Source: Lachnospiraceae bacterium UBA7050
GTDB lineage: Bacteria > Bacillota > Clostridia > Lachnospirales > Lachnospiraceae
DNA length: 64,000 nucleotides
Direction: 5' to 3'
Assembly: GCA_002493905.1 (NCBI GenBank)
Contig: DLAJ01000025.1
Coordinates: 89,994-153,993 of the forward strand
The notes under the pieces are model-generated. The model had not been told where the DNA came from. It searched no databases and was given only the letters and a program-made list of their open reading frames with translations. This document shows positions 1 through 8,084 of the stretch, one piece after another. Positions within the stretch are counted from its first letter, which is position 1; the number at the start of each line of letters is the position of its first letter. The translations under genes were made by a program, and so were the position numbers.

Positions 1-129
1 ATCCGCCTCCTCATATATTTCGCTGGCGTCTTCATCCGCTTCCTCGATATCCTCGTCATCCTCTATTTCATCGAATTCCTCTTCGTACTGTTCTTCCTCA
101 TAAAGGTCCATCTTTTTCTTCTTGAACAT
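1..129 (-). CDS. Acidic protein, N-terminal 43 residues only
   Basis: The ATG is at 129-127 on the minus strand and the frame runs off the left edge, so only 43 residues are seen. They start with a lysine patch (MFKKKKMDLY) and then are almost entirely Glu/Asp. A purine-rich GAGAGG lies just upstream as ribosome binding site. A Lys cluster followed by a long acidic stretch is typical of a cytoplasmic tail before a membrane segment, but no such segment is visible here. The function cannot be told. A sigma-A-type promoter lies about 470 bases upstream, so the mRNA would have a long leader. Confidence 0.6.
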   Translation of the reverse strand, partial: MFKKKKMDLYEEEQYEEEFDEIEDDEDIEEADEDASEIYEEAD

Positions 130-340
130 ATCCGTACCTCTCATCATAAATATGGTATCTCAAAGTGATATTTACTTTCTTATCATACCTTATTTTGTGC
201 CATATTTCTACCTATTTATCAAAAAAGTAACATAAAATATTACCAGTTCCGGCTGCCGGGCTCTCGAACGGAATAACGGATAATCCCGCGGACAATGAGA
301 CAGGCAGATTCCTGCTTTTTTGATTTTTGCGCATACAGAA

Positions 341-372
341 GGGAGTATAAACGATTCATCGTCCATACTCCC
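341..372. other. Imperfect hairpin in the leader
   Basis: Outer arms GGGAGTAT (341-348) and ATACTCCC (365-372) enclose inner arms ACGA and TCGT around a TTCA loop, so a long interrupted stem can form on either strand. No clear T-run follows, so it is not an obvious terminator. It may be part of a leader RNA structure. Confidence 0.4.
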
Positions 373-597
373 CTCTACTCTTCGTACTCCACTTGGGTGT
401 ACCTCCATTGTTTTTTTCGTATCCGTTCCACTATTCTCTTTGTACGCTATGTACTGTAACCTCTGTTGCTTCTGTTACCCTTTCAGTGTACTTGTCTACG
501 ATGTGCTACTCATTTCTCTCAATATCATAATGCTGCTTTGGTGGACTGTACCTCCCTTTCATTAGGATATCTATGTAAATGTGTAACTTGTAAGTAT

Positions 598-626
598 AAT
601 ATAATACAGGCACGTCCATTTGTCAA
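598..626 (-). promoter_or_regulatory. Sigma-A-type promoter
   Basis: On the minus strand TTGACA (626-621) and TATATT (603-598) are separated by exactly 17 bases. Transcription would run left towards the acidic gene at 129 and leave a leader of roughly 460 bases. Confidence 0.6.
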
Positions 627-777
627 CACTTTTTTGGAAAAAACTTTTATTTTTTTGTAGATTTTTTGATATTGTCATTATTGTTCATTCAATTTATTTT
701 TTCTCACTCAATTATCTGTTATTATCTGATAATTTTATATATTGTTTGCATGTTTTGTTTTGAAAGCCAAACCGGTC

Positions 778-1509
778 TCAGGAAAGTCCGGTTTCACATC
801 CGCATTCACCGTCATGTATGACACGAATCTCCGTAAAGGCCGCGGCAAGCCGCTCATCAGGATAATGTTTGTCTAAAAATCGTTCCACCGCCCAGACCGC
901 ACGCCTTCCCTCCCGGCGAAGACGCTGTCTGATGCACGCAGCGCCAGAAACCGCACAATCTGCAAGGAAAAAAAGAAATAGTCCCCCGACCAGAATCGGT
1001 CCGCGCCGCAGGGAAACCGCCTCCACCATGCGGCTCAGAACTGGATAAAGAAAACGCATTAACGCAGCCGCCGCGATTCCCCAGTAAAACGCAAATTCCA
1101 GACAGATCCTGCCATGCAGCTGAAATTTCTTTTTGCTGTAGTCCCAGGATTTTGTTCCAAGCACCTTCTCCTGCAGATAACCGCATGCATACTCAAAACA
1201 GCTTCCCAGTACCGCGCCTGTCACAAACAAAAATAACAGATTTCTCCGGCGCACCGGATACAGAAGATACGCAAAGCCTGCGGCTGCAACGCCGTAAATC
1301 GGGCTTAAAGGACCATAAATCACACCTTTTCTGGACATCCATTTTCCACGCAGCTGCCGGTACCAGCACATTTCCAGAACACACCCAAGCACGCTGCCCG
1401 CAAGTACAAGCCACATCAATTTATACGCACACATACCGCCTGCAAACGCCCCGATACAATCCTCGTATTCAAACAGAAATTCATTTATTTTATGTAAAAT
1501 CTGTCTCAT
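778..1509 (-). CDS. CmpB-type integral membrane protein (putative ABC-transporter type IV family)
   Basis: About 243 residues with around five hydrophobic helices. The conserved GPLSPIYG motif follows the second helix and a Phe-Glu-Tyr element lies in the third (SCFEYACGYL). This matches the family described as putative ABC-transporter type IV, whose substrate is unknown. The frame stays open to a TTG at 1530 overlapping the stop of the upstream TauE gene; GAGGAG there could serve a start at 1530, a GTG, or the ATG at 1509. I chose the ATG, with low certainty. The overlap implies co-transcription with the TauE gene. No ATPase partner adjoins it. The last 60 residues are soluble and carry Cys-Gly-Cys near the end. 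Confidence 0.65.
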   Translation of the reverse strand: MRQILHKINEFLFEYEDCIGAFAGGMCAYKLMWLVLAGSVLGCVLEMCWYRQLRGKWMSRKGVIYGPLSPIYGVAAAGFAYLLYPVRRRNLLFLFVTGAVLGSCFEYACGYLQEKVLGTKSWDYSKKKFQLHGRICLEFAFYWGIAAAALMRFLYPVLSRMVEAVSLRRGPILVGGLFLFFLADCAVSGAACIRQRLRREGRRAVWAVERFLDKHYPDERLAAAFTEIRVIHDGECGCETGLS

Positions 1510-1526
1510 ATTGGTATTCACGCTCC

Positions 1527-2300
1527 TCAAAACAAAGAGAACACAAAAACAACAGTCCCCAGTACCACAAGCACAATACCGGTCGCACGATTTAAGACTG
1601 CCGGTTCCGCCTTATTTGCAAAACGTGCCGCGATCCGTGCCCATATCAGCGTAAACACCACGCAGAGCACCAGCACCAGCGCGTCGGGCGCTCCCCCAAT
1701 CGCAAAATGGGACAACGCGCCTGTCAGCGCCGTAAAACTCATGATAAATACGCTTGTCCCAACCGCTGTCTTTAACTCATACCCAAGCACGGACGTCAGG
1801 ATCAGCAGCATCATCATGCCTCCCCCGGCACCGACAAAACCGCAGATAAAACCAATGAGCACGCCGCAGACAACCGACTGGATCAGGCGCTTTTTTACAG
1901 AAACCGCCTGCATGGATTCCTTTGTTGTCATGACCGGTCTGACAATAAATTTCACACCGAGCAAAAACGTCATGAACACGGAAAAGCTTCCCATTGTCCC
2001 GGAGGGAACAAGGCTTGAAATATAGCTCCCAACCATCGTAAACAGCAGGACGCTCACCATCATCACGAGCCCGTTTTTAATATCCAGATTTTTATTTCTG
2101 CCATATGTATACGCCGATACCGCACTTGCAAGTACATCGGAGGCAAGCGCAATGCCGACTGCCATGTACGGCTCCATGCCGAGAAATGTGATCAGCATAG
2201 GCGAGATCACTGCCGCTGCGCTCATTCCCGCAAACCCCGTCCCAAGTCCTGCACCCATACCTGCAAAAAAAGTGACCAGCACTGTTATCAATATTTTCAT
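1527..2300 (-). CDS. Sulfite exporter TauE/SafE family membrane protein
   Basis: 257 residues with about eight transmembrane helices in two similar halves. Each half starts with a small-residue-rich stretch (GTGFAGMSAAAV near residue 20 and GFVGAGGG near residue 157), as in the TauE/SafE family of anion or organosulfur transporters. The substrate cannot be read from sequence. The ribosome binding site GGAGGAG lies inside the 3' arm of a strong hairpin (2306-2344) whose stem is followed by six T residues and then the ATG, so expression is probably conditional. It is followed by the CmpB-like gene with an overlap of a few bases. Confidence 0.85.
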   Translation of the reverse strand: MKILITVLVTFFAGMGAGLGTGFAGMSAAAVISPMLITFLGMEPYMAVGIALASDVLASAVSAYTYGRNKNLDIKNGLVMMVSVLLFTMVGSYISSLVPSGTMGSFSVFMTFLLGVKFIVRPVMTTKESMQAVSVKKRLIQSVVCGVLIGFICGFVGAGGGMMMLLILTSVLGYELKTAVGTSVFIMSFTALTGALSHFAIGGAPDALVLVLCVVFTLIWARIAARFANKAEPAVLNRATGIVLVVLGTVVFVFSLF

Positions 2301-2305
2301 AAAAA

Positions 2306-2344
2306 ATCTCCTCCGAATTAGACTATTCTAAGCTCGGAGGAGAT
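2306..2344 (-). terminator. Terminator-like hairpin overlapping the TauE-gene ribosome binding site
   Basis: Arms ATCTCCTCCGA (2344-2334 on the minus strand) and TCGGAGGAGAT (2316-2306) pair perfectly. An inner TTAGA/TCTAA stem extends the helix. Six T residues follow and the ATG of the TauE gene comes immediately after. The element has the form of an intrinsic terminator after the FtsX permease gene, yet its 3' arm is the Shine-Dalgarno sequence of the next gene. Confidence 0.7.
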
Positions 2345-2396
2345 AAAAATCAATGAAATTTTTATGAAATGTCTGATACAAAATTCTTAAGTACCG

Positions 2397-3755
2397 TTAC
2401 TCATTTCTGATCGCAGCAAGCGGACTTAAGCGCATTGCACGAAGAGACGGGAAAAATCCTGCAAGCGTACCAACCACGACCGCAAACCCGATGCCAAGAA
2501 AGAACAGCCACGGCGGAATAAATGACATTTCGCCCTGTATGCCCATAAACCCGCTCTCAGACTGCATTGCATAATGATTCAGGAAGGCAGACGCAGCATA
2601 GCTTAACCCTGCGCCGACCACTCCGCCGATAAATCCAATAAACGCCGCTTCCAAAAGGAACATGCCCTGAATGTTATGCATATTGCAGCCAAGAACCTTC
2701 ATGACACCGATCTCTTTTGTTCTTTCATAAATGGACATCGTCATTGTATTCGCTATACTGATCGCCGCTACGATCAGCGCAACAGCACCGATACCGCCGA
2801 GCACCGCCTGCACCATCTCATACTGCTTCTGCGCGTACTCCACCCACTCCATATTGCTGTTCGCCTGATAACCCATATCCGTAATCTGCTGCTGCACCTC
2901 GGTCACATGATCCGTGCTGTCCACATTGACCACAATATTATTATAATAAAACTCCTTGTATGGCTTACCCGCCTTTGTGGTCGGCTGCCCCGGAATCGGT
3001 TTATTTTTGAATACCTGCTTTAATTTGGCGATCAGCTGGTCAATATCACAGTATACCTGATAATTGTAGCGCTGGTATTCCTCAGAATTTGCACGCTCGA
3101 TGCCCACAGCAGGTATAATATATTTTTTTGGCTTGGCAACAGAGGAATCATACTCGGACTGATAATAAGCATCCTGATCGAAAACAATAAACAGATTACC
3201 GTTCATGAGATCCAAATCCTCAAACTGGCTCGGGTCCTCCCAATAATAGGTATAACTTTTTTTAATATAAAACTGCTCCCTCACGTTATTGCCAAAAAAG
3301 AACGTCAGCTCATCATCTTCCGCAGAAGGCAGCCTTCCCTGTTCCGCTTCCATTCCCTGTGCTTCCAGCGCCTCTAAGCTCATTCCGTAAATGTCGAGCC
3401 AGCCCTGATACTTCCCCATAAGCCCGATCGCGCTTAAATTCAGTACCGGAGATACATAGGAGACATGATCGATCCCCTCAAACAGCTTCACTGTCTCATC
3501 ACTTAAATAATTCTCCGTCGGATCTGTGGAGCTTGACGGATCATACCAGCCGCCGTTCGAATATACTTCGATCGTCGTCATACTCCCATAAGATTCCATC
3601 TGCTCCATTGTTGCCTTGTCAAGCCCAAGGCCGATCGAGATCATAACGACAATGGACGCCGTACCGATTACAACACCGAGGATTGTCAGAATCGTTCTGG
3701 TTTTTCTTTTCCATAAATTGCTGGCACTCATGCGCAGCATATCCATAAAACGCAT
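2397..3755 (-). CDS. ABC transporter permease, MacB/FtsX type
   Basis: 452 residues. An N-terminal membrane segment (about 20-40, after the basic SNLWKRKTRTIL) is followed by a large extracellular domain of roughly 260 residues (MacB periplasmic core type) and a C-terminal FtsX domain with three helices (from about 320). It ends with the usual LSPLAAIRNE tail. With the ATPase at 5685 and the anchored protein at 3859 it forms a MacB-like system. Such complexes export peptides or transduce mechanical force across the envelope; the substrate here is unknown. The start has GAGGATAGT ahead of the ATG. Confidence 0.85.
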   Translation of the reverse strand: MRFMDMLRMSASNLWKRKTRTILTILGVVIGTASIVVMISIGLGLDKATMEQMESYGSMTTIEVYSNGGWYDPSSSTDPTENYLSDETVKLFEGIDHVSYVSPVLNLSAIGLMGKYQGWLDIYGMSLEALEAQGMEAEQGRLPSAEDDELTFFFGNNVREQFYIKKSYTYYWEDPSQFEDLDLMNGNLFIVFDQDAYYQSEYDSSVAKPKKYIIPAVGIERANSEEYQRYNYQVYCDIDQLIAKLKQVFKNKPIPGQPTTKAGKPYKEFYYNNIVVNVDSTDHVTEVQQQITDMGYQANSNMEWVEYAQKQYEMVQAVLGGIGAVALIVAAISIANTMTMSIYERTKEIGVMKVLGCNMHNIQGMFLLEAAFIGFIGGVVGAGLSYAASAFLNHYAMQSESGFMGIQGEMSFIPPWLFFLGIGFAVVVGTLAGFFPSLRAMRLSPLAAIRNE

Positions 3756-3765
3756 ACTATCCTCA

Positions 3766-3824
3766 TTTCTGAGCGACTTGTTGCAAAGAGACTGACATCA
3801 AAGCTATTTGTTTTCGCTCAGAAA
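3766..3824. repeat. Inverted repeat upstream of the FtsX permease gene
   Basis: The 11-base arms TTTCTGAGCGA (3766-3776) and TCGCTCAGAAA (3814-3824) are perfectly complementary with a 37-base loop. It lies directly before the permease start; on the minus strand the second arm reads into CAGAAATGAGGA, a motif that also precedes phoB and argB. Confidence 0.5.
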
Positions 3825-3858
3825 CAAACAGCCGGTTGATATCCGCTTTCCCGCAAGC

Positions 3859-5592
3859 TTAGAGTATCTCATCCGAGCTTGAATCCTCGAGTTCCTTTAA
3901 CATTTTTTTCTTCTTTTTCCTCTTTAACACGATCACGATGATGACCACAGCGATAATAACAGCGCCCCCGGCTCCGGCCGCGATATAAATCCAGAGACTA
4001 CTCTTCTCCTCCGTTCCTGCATCACCCATCGTATCCACATCCATACCCGGGTCAAACATGCCGGGATCTTCATAACTCATTTCATAAATATACAGTTCAA
4101 TCTCTTTTTCTACCGTCGTTACATTACCGCTCTCATCCTCATAGGAAATATAAGCAGTCACGATTCCGTCGTTCGGCGCAATCGCAGAAACCATCGTGTC
4201 CACACTTCCTGTTGCGCCAGAATCCAGCTTACCGACAAAGACGTCTCCGCCGCTCACATAATTCTGGTCAAATTTAACCTGCACATTATAAAGCGTCGTC
4301 TTACCAGTATTGTAAATACTGAACATGATGTTGGATTCCTCACCCGTTCCGCAGGAATTCGGCATAACATCCACAGAACTGAGATCATACTTAGATTCCT
4401 GATAAATCGGAATCGAGACATTTGCCGTCTGTGTATAAGGATTTGCCTTGGCATCCTCATAGTTCATATTAACATTCAGCACATACGGCTTTTGCGCAAG
4501 ATCGGCACGCGCTGTCATCTCGATCTGCAAGTCCATATTTCCGCCCGGCGCAATCGAATCCTGAAAGATGGTACTGGAACCGGAAGTGGGCAGGAACGGT
4601 GCAACGCCGGCAACAGCATTTCCCTGTCCGTCCGTACTTGAAGCAGCCTCCAAATCAAAAAGGATATTCGAAACTGTCGTATCTGCAGAAGTATTCTGTA
4701 CATGCAGTGTAAGCGTAAATGTATCGCCCGCAAACACTTTCTCAGGATTCGTCTCAAATCCGGTTACAATGATACGCGGCGTGGACGTTTTCCCGCCTTC
4801 GCTGTCACGGTCCGCCTCCGGAGAGCCCTGCACATACACATAAGCAGTCAGTTCCGTCGTCTCCATCTTATTATTACGATCGTAACGGACATTAAATTTC
4901 ATCTCATAATAACCCGTAACGACATCGTCCCTTGTCTGGAATACCCAGCTGACTTCCTGTCTGTGATCGTAGAGTGTATCCGTATTTTCATTTCCCGCAA
5001 GTGAAAGAATGATGCGGCTGTAATCGGTCTGCTCAATCTCAAACGGCCACACCTTGGAATCCACGGAAAGTACCGGTGTCACGACAACCTCGCTTAAGTA
5101 CTCTTCGCAATAGTTGATGACCGGAAGAACGACCTGACAGGATTTCCCATATACGGCAGTCGGCACCGACCAGTTATCATAAAGACCGATATACTCGCTT
5201 GTGGAGGCTCTCGGAATCTCTTCCATGCCATACTTACCTGCAAATGTATCCATCTGCCCCATAATCTGGCTGACATAGCCCATTCGCTCTGAGGAATCCA
5301 TAGTCGGATTTGAATCCAGGAAACGCTTTGCATCGTTACAGATGGTATTCAGTTTTGCCGTATTCTCAACCGTAAATATGTAAATCGTTTTCAGATTGGT
5401 ACAGTAATTATCCAGCTTCGCTTTTGCATAGGCAATGGTGTACTCAAAGACATCCTCACTTTCATCAAGCTCATCCGCCATTACGATGCCTGACCCGTTT
5501 CCACCAAGTCCATAGGTTCCTGACAAATCTGCAAGCAATAATGACGCTGCCGTACCTGCCAGCATGATCAGGTTTCTGATTTTTCTTTTCAT
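3859..5592 (-). CDS. Secreted, membrane-anchored CARDB-like protein of the ABC export set
   Basis: 577 residues from the ATG at 5592, chosen because GGGAGAG sits just upstream; an in-frame ATG at 5610 is poorer. A signal peptide covers about residues 5-27. The long extracellular part contains two or more beta-rich segments with CARDB-like features (for example VFAGDTFTLTLHVQNTS and YNVQVKF). It ends with one transmembrane helix (about 540-562), a Lys-rich stop and an acidic tail. No LPXTG-like signal is seen. Its place between ATPase and permease genes suggests it is the extracytoplasmic partner of the transporter. The exact function is not recognised. Confidence 0.65.
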   Translation of the reverse strand: MKRKIRNLIMLAGTAASLLLADLSGTYGLGGNGSGIVMADELDESEDVFEYTIAYAKAKLDNYCTNLKTIYIFTVENTAKLNTICNDAKRFLDSNPTMDSSERMGYVSQIMGQMDTFAGKYGMEEIPRASTSEYIGLYDNWSVPTAVYGKSCQVVLPVINYCEEYLSEVVVTPVLSVDSKVWPFEIEQTDYSRIILSLAGNENTDTLYDHRQEVSWVFQTRDDVVTGYYEMKFNVRYDRNNKMETTELTAYVYVQGSPEADRDSEGGKTSTPRIIVTGFETNPEKVFAGDTFTLTLHVQNTSADTTVSNILFDLEAASSTDGQGNAVAGVAPFLPTSGSSTIFQDSIAPGGNMDLQIEMTARADLAQKPYVLNVNMNYEDAKANPYTQTANVSIPIYQESKYDLSSVDVMPNSCGTGEESNIMFSIYNTGKTTLYNVQVKFDQNYVSGGDVFVGKLDSGATGSVDTMVSAIAPNDGIVTAYISYEDESGNVTTVEKEIELYIYEMSYEDPGMFDPGMDVDTMGDAGTEEKSSLWIYIAAGAGGAVIIAVVIIVIVLKRKKKKKMLKELEDSSSDEIL

Positions 5593-5684
5593 GACTCTCC
5601 CTCTTTCCATTCGTCCGCCTCTGCGTCCCTGATTTTATCTATCCTATCCGTTTCCTTTATCTGCCGTCCTGTATCTACGCGGTC

Positions 5685-6512
5685 TTATCCAGCCGTATCC
5701 GGCGGACTGCCCGTCTGCTTATCTGCATCAGAAATGCCGCCCTGCGTGTCGCTGCCACTCTGCGTTCCGGCAGCACCCTGTGAAGCTCCGCCGCCGTTCG
5801 CAAGAATCCCCTGTGGATTATGGTTTTCTTCTACTTTGACGATCTTCCCGTCCATAATATGTATGATCCGGTCTGCAAAACCCGCCAGATAATTATCATG
5901 TGTTACCATAACCAGCGTCTGATTTCGTTTGCGGACAATCTTCTGCATCAATTCCATAACCTCGCGCGATGTCTTGGAATCCAAGTTTCCAGTCGGCTCG
6001 TCCGCAAAGATGATCTCCGGCTGCATTACGAGCGCCCGCGCAACACCGACACGCTGCTGCTGCCCGCCGGACATCTGGGTCGGCCGGTGCTTCATATATT
6101 TTTGCAGTCCGACAAGCTTTAATGCCTTCTCCGCTTTTTTTCGCCTGATCGTACGGTTTATCCCTTGAAAGTTGAGCGGAAGCGCCACGTTCTCAATCGC
6201 ATTCATCGTACTCATCAGGTTAAATGACTGGAAAATAAATCCAATATGTTCCCTTCTAAACTTAACAAGCTGATTCTCACGTTTCTTTTCTATATGCTCT
6301 CCCGCAATAATGATCTCTCCCTTTGTCGGCTTCTCAAGACCTGCCAGCATATTAAGCAGCGTTGATTTTCCGGAACCGGAAGCTCCCACGATCGAACAAA
6401 ATTCTCCCTTTTTAATTTCAAAATCAACACCGTTTAACGCCCGCACCGTCTCTTCCCCGACACGGTAAAGCTTATAAAGGCCTTTTACCTTAATTGCCGT
6501 TTCTTCTGCCAT
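5685..6512 (-). CDS. ABC transporter ATP-binding protein, MacB/LolD type
   Basis: About 275 residues. Visible motifs: Walker A GASGSGKST (about residue 40), Q-loop (FQSFNLM), signature MSGGQQQRVGVARAL, Walker B IIFADEPTGNLD and the H-loop (MVTHD). The DEPTGNLD form and the length match ATPases that work with MacB/FtsX permeases. A C-terminal extension of about 50 residues rich in Gly, Ser, Gln and Asp is atypical and probably disordered. I chose the ATG at 6512 because AGGGG lies six bases upstream; an ATG at 6518 is closer to that site. The anchored protein and the permease follow on the same strand. Confidence 0.9.
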   Translation of the reverse strand: MAEETAIKVKGLYKLYRVGEETVRALNGVDFEIKKGEFCSIVGASGSGKSTLLNMLAGLEKPTKGEIIIAGEHIEKKRENQLVKFRREHIGFIFQSFNLMSTMNAIENVALPLNFQGINRTIRRKKAEKALKLVGLQKYMKHRPTQMSGGQQQRVGVARALVMQPEIIFADEPTGNLDSKTSREVMELMQKIVRKRNQTLVMVTHDNYLAGFADRIIHIMDGKIVKVEENHNPQGILANGGGASQGAAGTQSGSDTQGGISDADKQTGSPPDTAG

Positions 6513-6608
6513 ATTCATCCCCTGGGCTTTCCTGCTTTGTCATTCCGCCATGCTTAAAACAGCATGCCGATGCAGTTCTCCAAAGCATTTCTATGCAGCG
6601 CCTTCCTC

Positions 6609-6644
6609 TTGCATGCATACTTGCATGCATACCTGCATGCATAC
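6609..6644. repeat. Three tandem copies of a 12-base unit
   Basis: Units TTGCATGCATAC, TTGCATGCATAC and CTGCATGCATAC lie head to tail. Each unit contains the palindrome TGCATGCA. They lie in the 190-base gap between the ABC ATPase and glycosyltransferase genes. Confidence 0.8.
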
Positions 6645-6701
6645 TTGTACGGCGCATATCTATGAATTAGACAACTGAAAAAAACAAAAAGTTGATATCC
6701 T

Positions 6702-7724
6702 TTAGTTAAACTTAAAGATTTTCCTGCACACATTATACCCCGTTTTAGAAATCGCACGGCCTATTTTCCCCGGCAGGTTCATAGAGATACCAAGAATATC
6801 ATTGCGCAGATTCCGGTAAATATAGCGGTCTTTCGCCTTCATATATTCCCAAAGCTCTTTCTCCTGCGCAAGCGACTCCTCCGTGTCAAGCTTAATCAGC
6901 ATAATGGAGGATACAGTGGTAATGATTGCCAGATAATTAAACATATAATTAGCCAGTTTTTTATTCAGTGTTTTGGGATTTTTTTCCGCAAAAAAATCAA
7001 TCATCATTTTATTGACCCTGATCTGCTGGTCAATTCTGCTCATCATGACCGATTCATGCACGGACTGGTCATCCCTGCCGATAAAATACCGGTAAAAATT
7101 CACGTCAAGATAGTACATATTTTTGACCCACGGGAGCGGCTGGAACACAAACAGATTATCTACATAAAATGTATGCTCTGGCAGATGCAGACCGCAGTCC
7201 CTAAGCAGTTTCGTGCGGAATATCACTGAGTGCATCAGAATATACTGACCTTTATTAAAGTGATGAACATCTTTCCATGTAAACATGGTGTCCACTGGCA
7301 GCGCATGGCGGTATGCCATGACTTTATGACGTTTTTCTCCGACTTTCTCGTAGACAAAATTGCTGACCAGCATGTCAAGCGCCTGTTCACCGCCAATCAG
7401 TCTGCGCAGCGTATCCAGAATCATGCGGTATGCGCTCTCCTTCACCCAGTCATCCGAGTCCACAACCTTAAAGAAAATCCCCGCCGCCTGCTCAATTCCA
7501 GTATTTACCGCCGAACCGTGTCCACCGTTCTCTTTATTGATCAGACGCACAATGGTCGGATATTTTCTTTCATATTCTTCTCCGATCTTCTGCGTATCGT
7601 CTGAGGAACCGTCATTCACAATCAGGATTTCAACATCCTCGCCGCCGATCAGCAAAGAATCTACACATTTTCTCATATACTCCTGCGAATTGTAACACGG
7701 TACGGTAAAAGTAATCAGTTTCAT
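6702..7724 (-). CDS. Glycosyltransferase family 2
   Basis: 340 residues from the ATG at 7724, chosen because GAGGAGA lies six bases upstream. The N-terminal GT-A fold shows LITFTVPCYNSQEYM, the nucleotide-binding LIVNDGSSDDT and the metal-binding VVDSDDW (near residue 90). The C-terminal 150 residues are of the type that recognises acceptors. It probably adds a sugar to a cell-surface polymer or lipid. No other polysaccharide gene adjoins it, so the product cannot be named. Confidence 0.85.
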   Translation of the reverse strand: MKLITFTVPCYNSQEYMRKCVDSLLIGGEDVEILIVNDGSSDDTQKIGEEYERKYPTIVRLINKENGGHGSAVNTGIEQAAGIFFKVVDSDDWVKESAYRMILDTLRRLIGGEQALDMLVSNFVYEKVGEKRHKVMAYRHALPVDTMFTWKDVHHFNKGQYILMHSVIFRTKLLRDCGLHLPEHTFYVDNLFVFQPLPWVKNMYYLDVNFYRYFIGRDDQSVHESVMMSRIDQQIRVNKMMIDFFAEKNPKTLNKKLANYMFNYLAIITTVSSIMLIKLDTEESLAQEKELWEYMKAKDRYIYRNLRNDILGISMNLPGKIGRAISKTGYNVCRKIFKFN

Positions 7725-8084
7725 ATTCTGTCTCCTCTGCATTTGCTGCAATATCAGGTAAAATCAAATGCTCACTTGCGTTCGCGCCTGATTTCCTGCT
7801 GACATGATACCTGCCCGAATGGGCATAAACATAGCGTAATTGCGAAGCAATTATGGTATAATGACCTTATTCAAGGCAGGAAGCGGCCGGATGTCCATCC
7901 TTATCATGATTGCGGAGCAATTATGGTATATTGACCTTATTCAAGGCAGGAAGCGGCCGGATGGCCATCCTTATCATGATTGCGGAGCAATCATGATATA
8001 TTATAAACACAAATATCTTAAGAAACTATGAAATTTTTTATAAGATACTCATAAAATGAGTGGTAAAAACTCCCATCCATGCCG
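7725..8084. other. Gap between the glycosyltransferase and mutY, with tandem repeats
   Basis: No gene is supported. The stretch contains the 70-base tandem repeat at 7841-8000. The plus-strand frame through it is not preserved by the 70-base period and has no good start. The rest is AT-rich. Confidence 0.5.
7841..8000. repeat. Tandem repeat, 70-base period, about 2.3 copies
   Basis: TGCGAAGCAA at 7841 and TGCGGAGCAA at 7911 and 7981 mark units exactly 70 bases apart; the two full units differ at only a few positions. Each unit begins with a small palindrome: ATTGC and GCAAT around a three-base loop. The third, partial copy extends to CATGATTGC / GCAATCATG. A period not divisible by three argues against coding. 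Confidence 0.85.

Larger units (their letters stand above)
130..777. other. Long non-coding stretch; leader of the acidic gene
   Basis: No convincing gene lies here. The short open frames on both strands lack good ribosome binding sites or family resemblance. On the minus strand the stretch contains a good promoter (598-626) and then more than 400 bases of leader before the acidic gene at 129. GGAGGTAC occurs twice in the leader and a hairpin occurs at 341-372. The part beyond 630 is AT-rich and featureless up to the end of the CmpB-like gene. Confidence 0.5.

Noticed and set aside
208..565. Overlapping open frames on both strands near the left edge
   Set aside because: They are unlike known proteins and lie in the leader of the acidic gene.
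6554..6757. Minus-strand frame with a YACKYACK pattern
   Set aside because: It arises from the 12-base tandem repeat and overlaps the glycosyltransferase end.
7840..8031. Plus-strand open frame through the 70-base repeats
   Set aside because: The period is not a multiple of three, so the two copies encode different peptides, and there is no good ribosome binding site.
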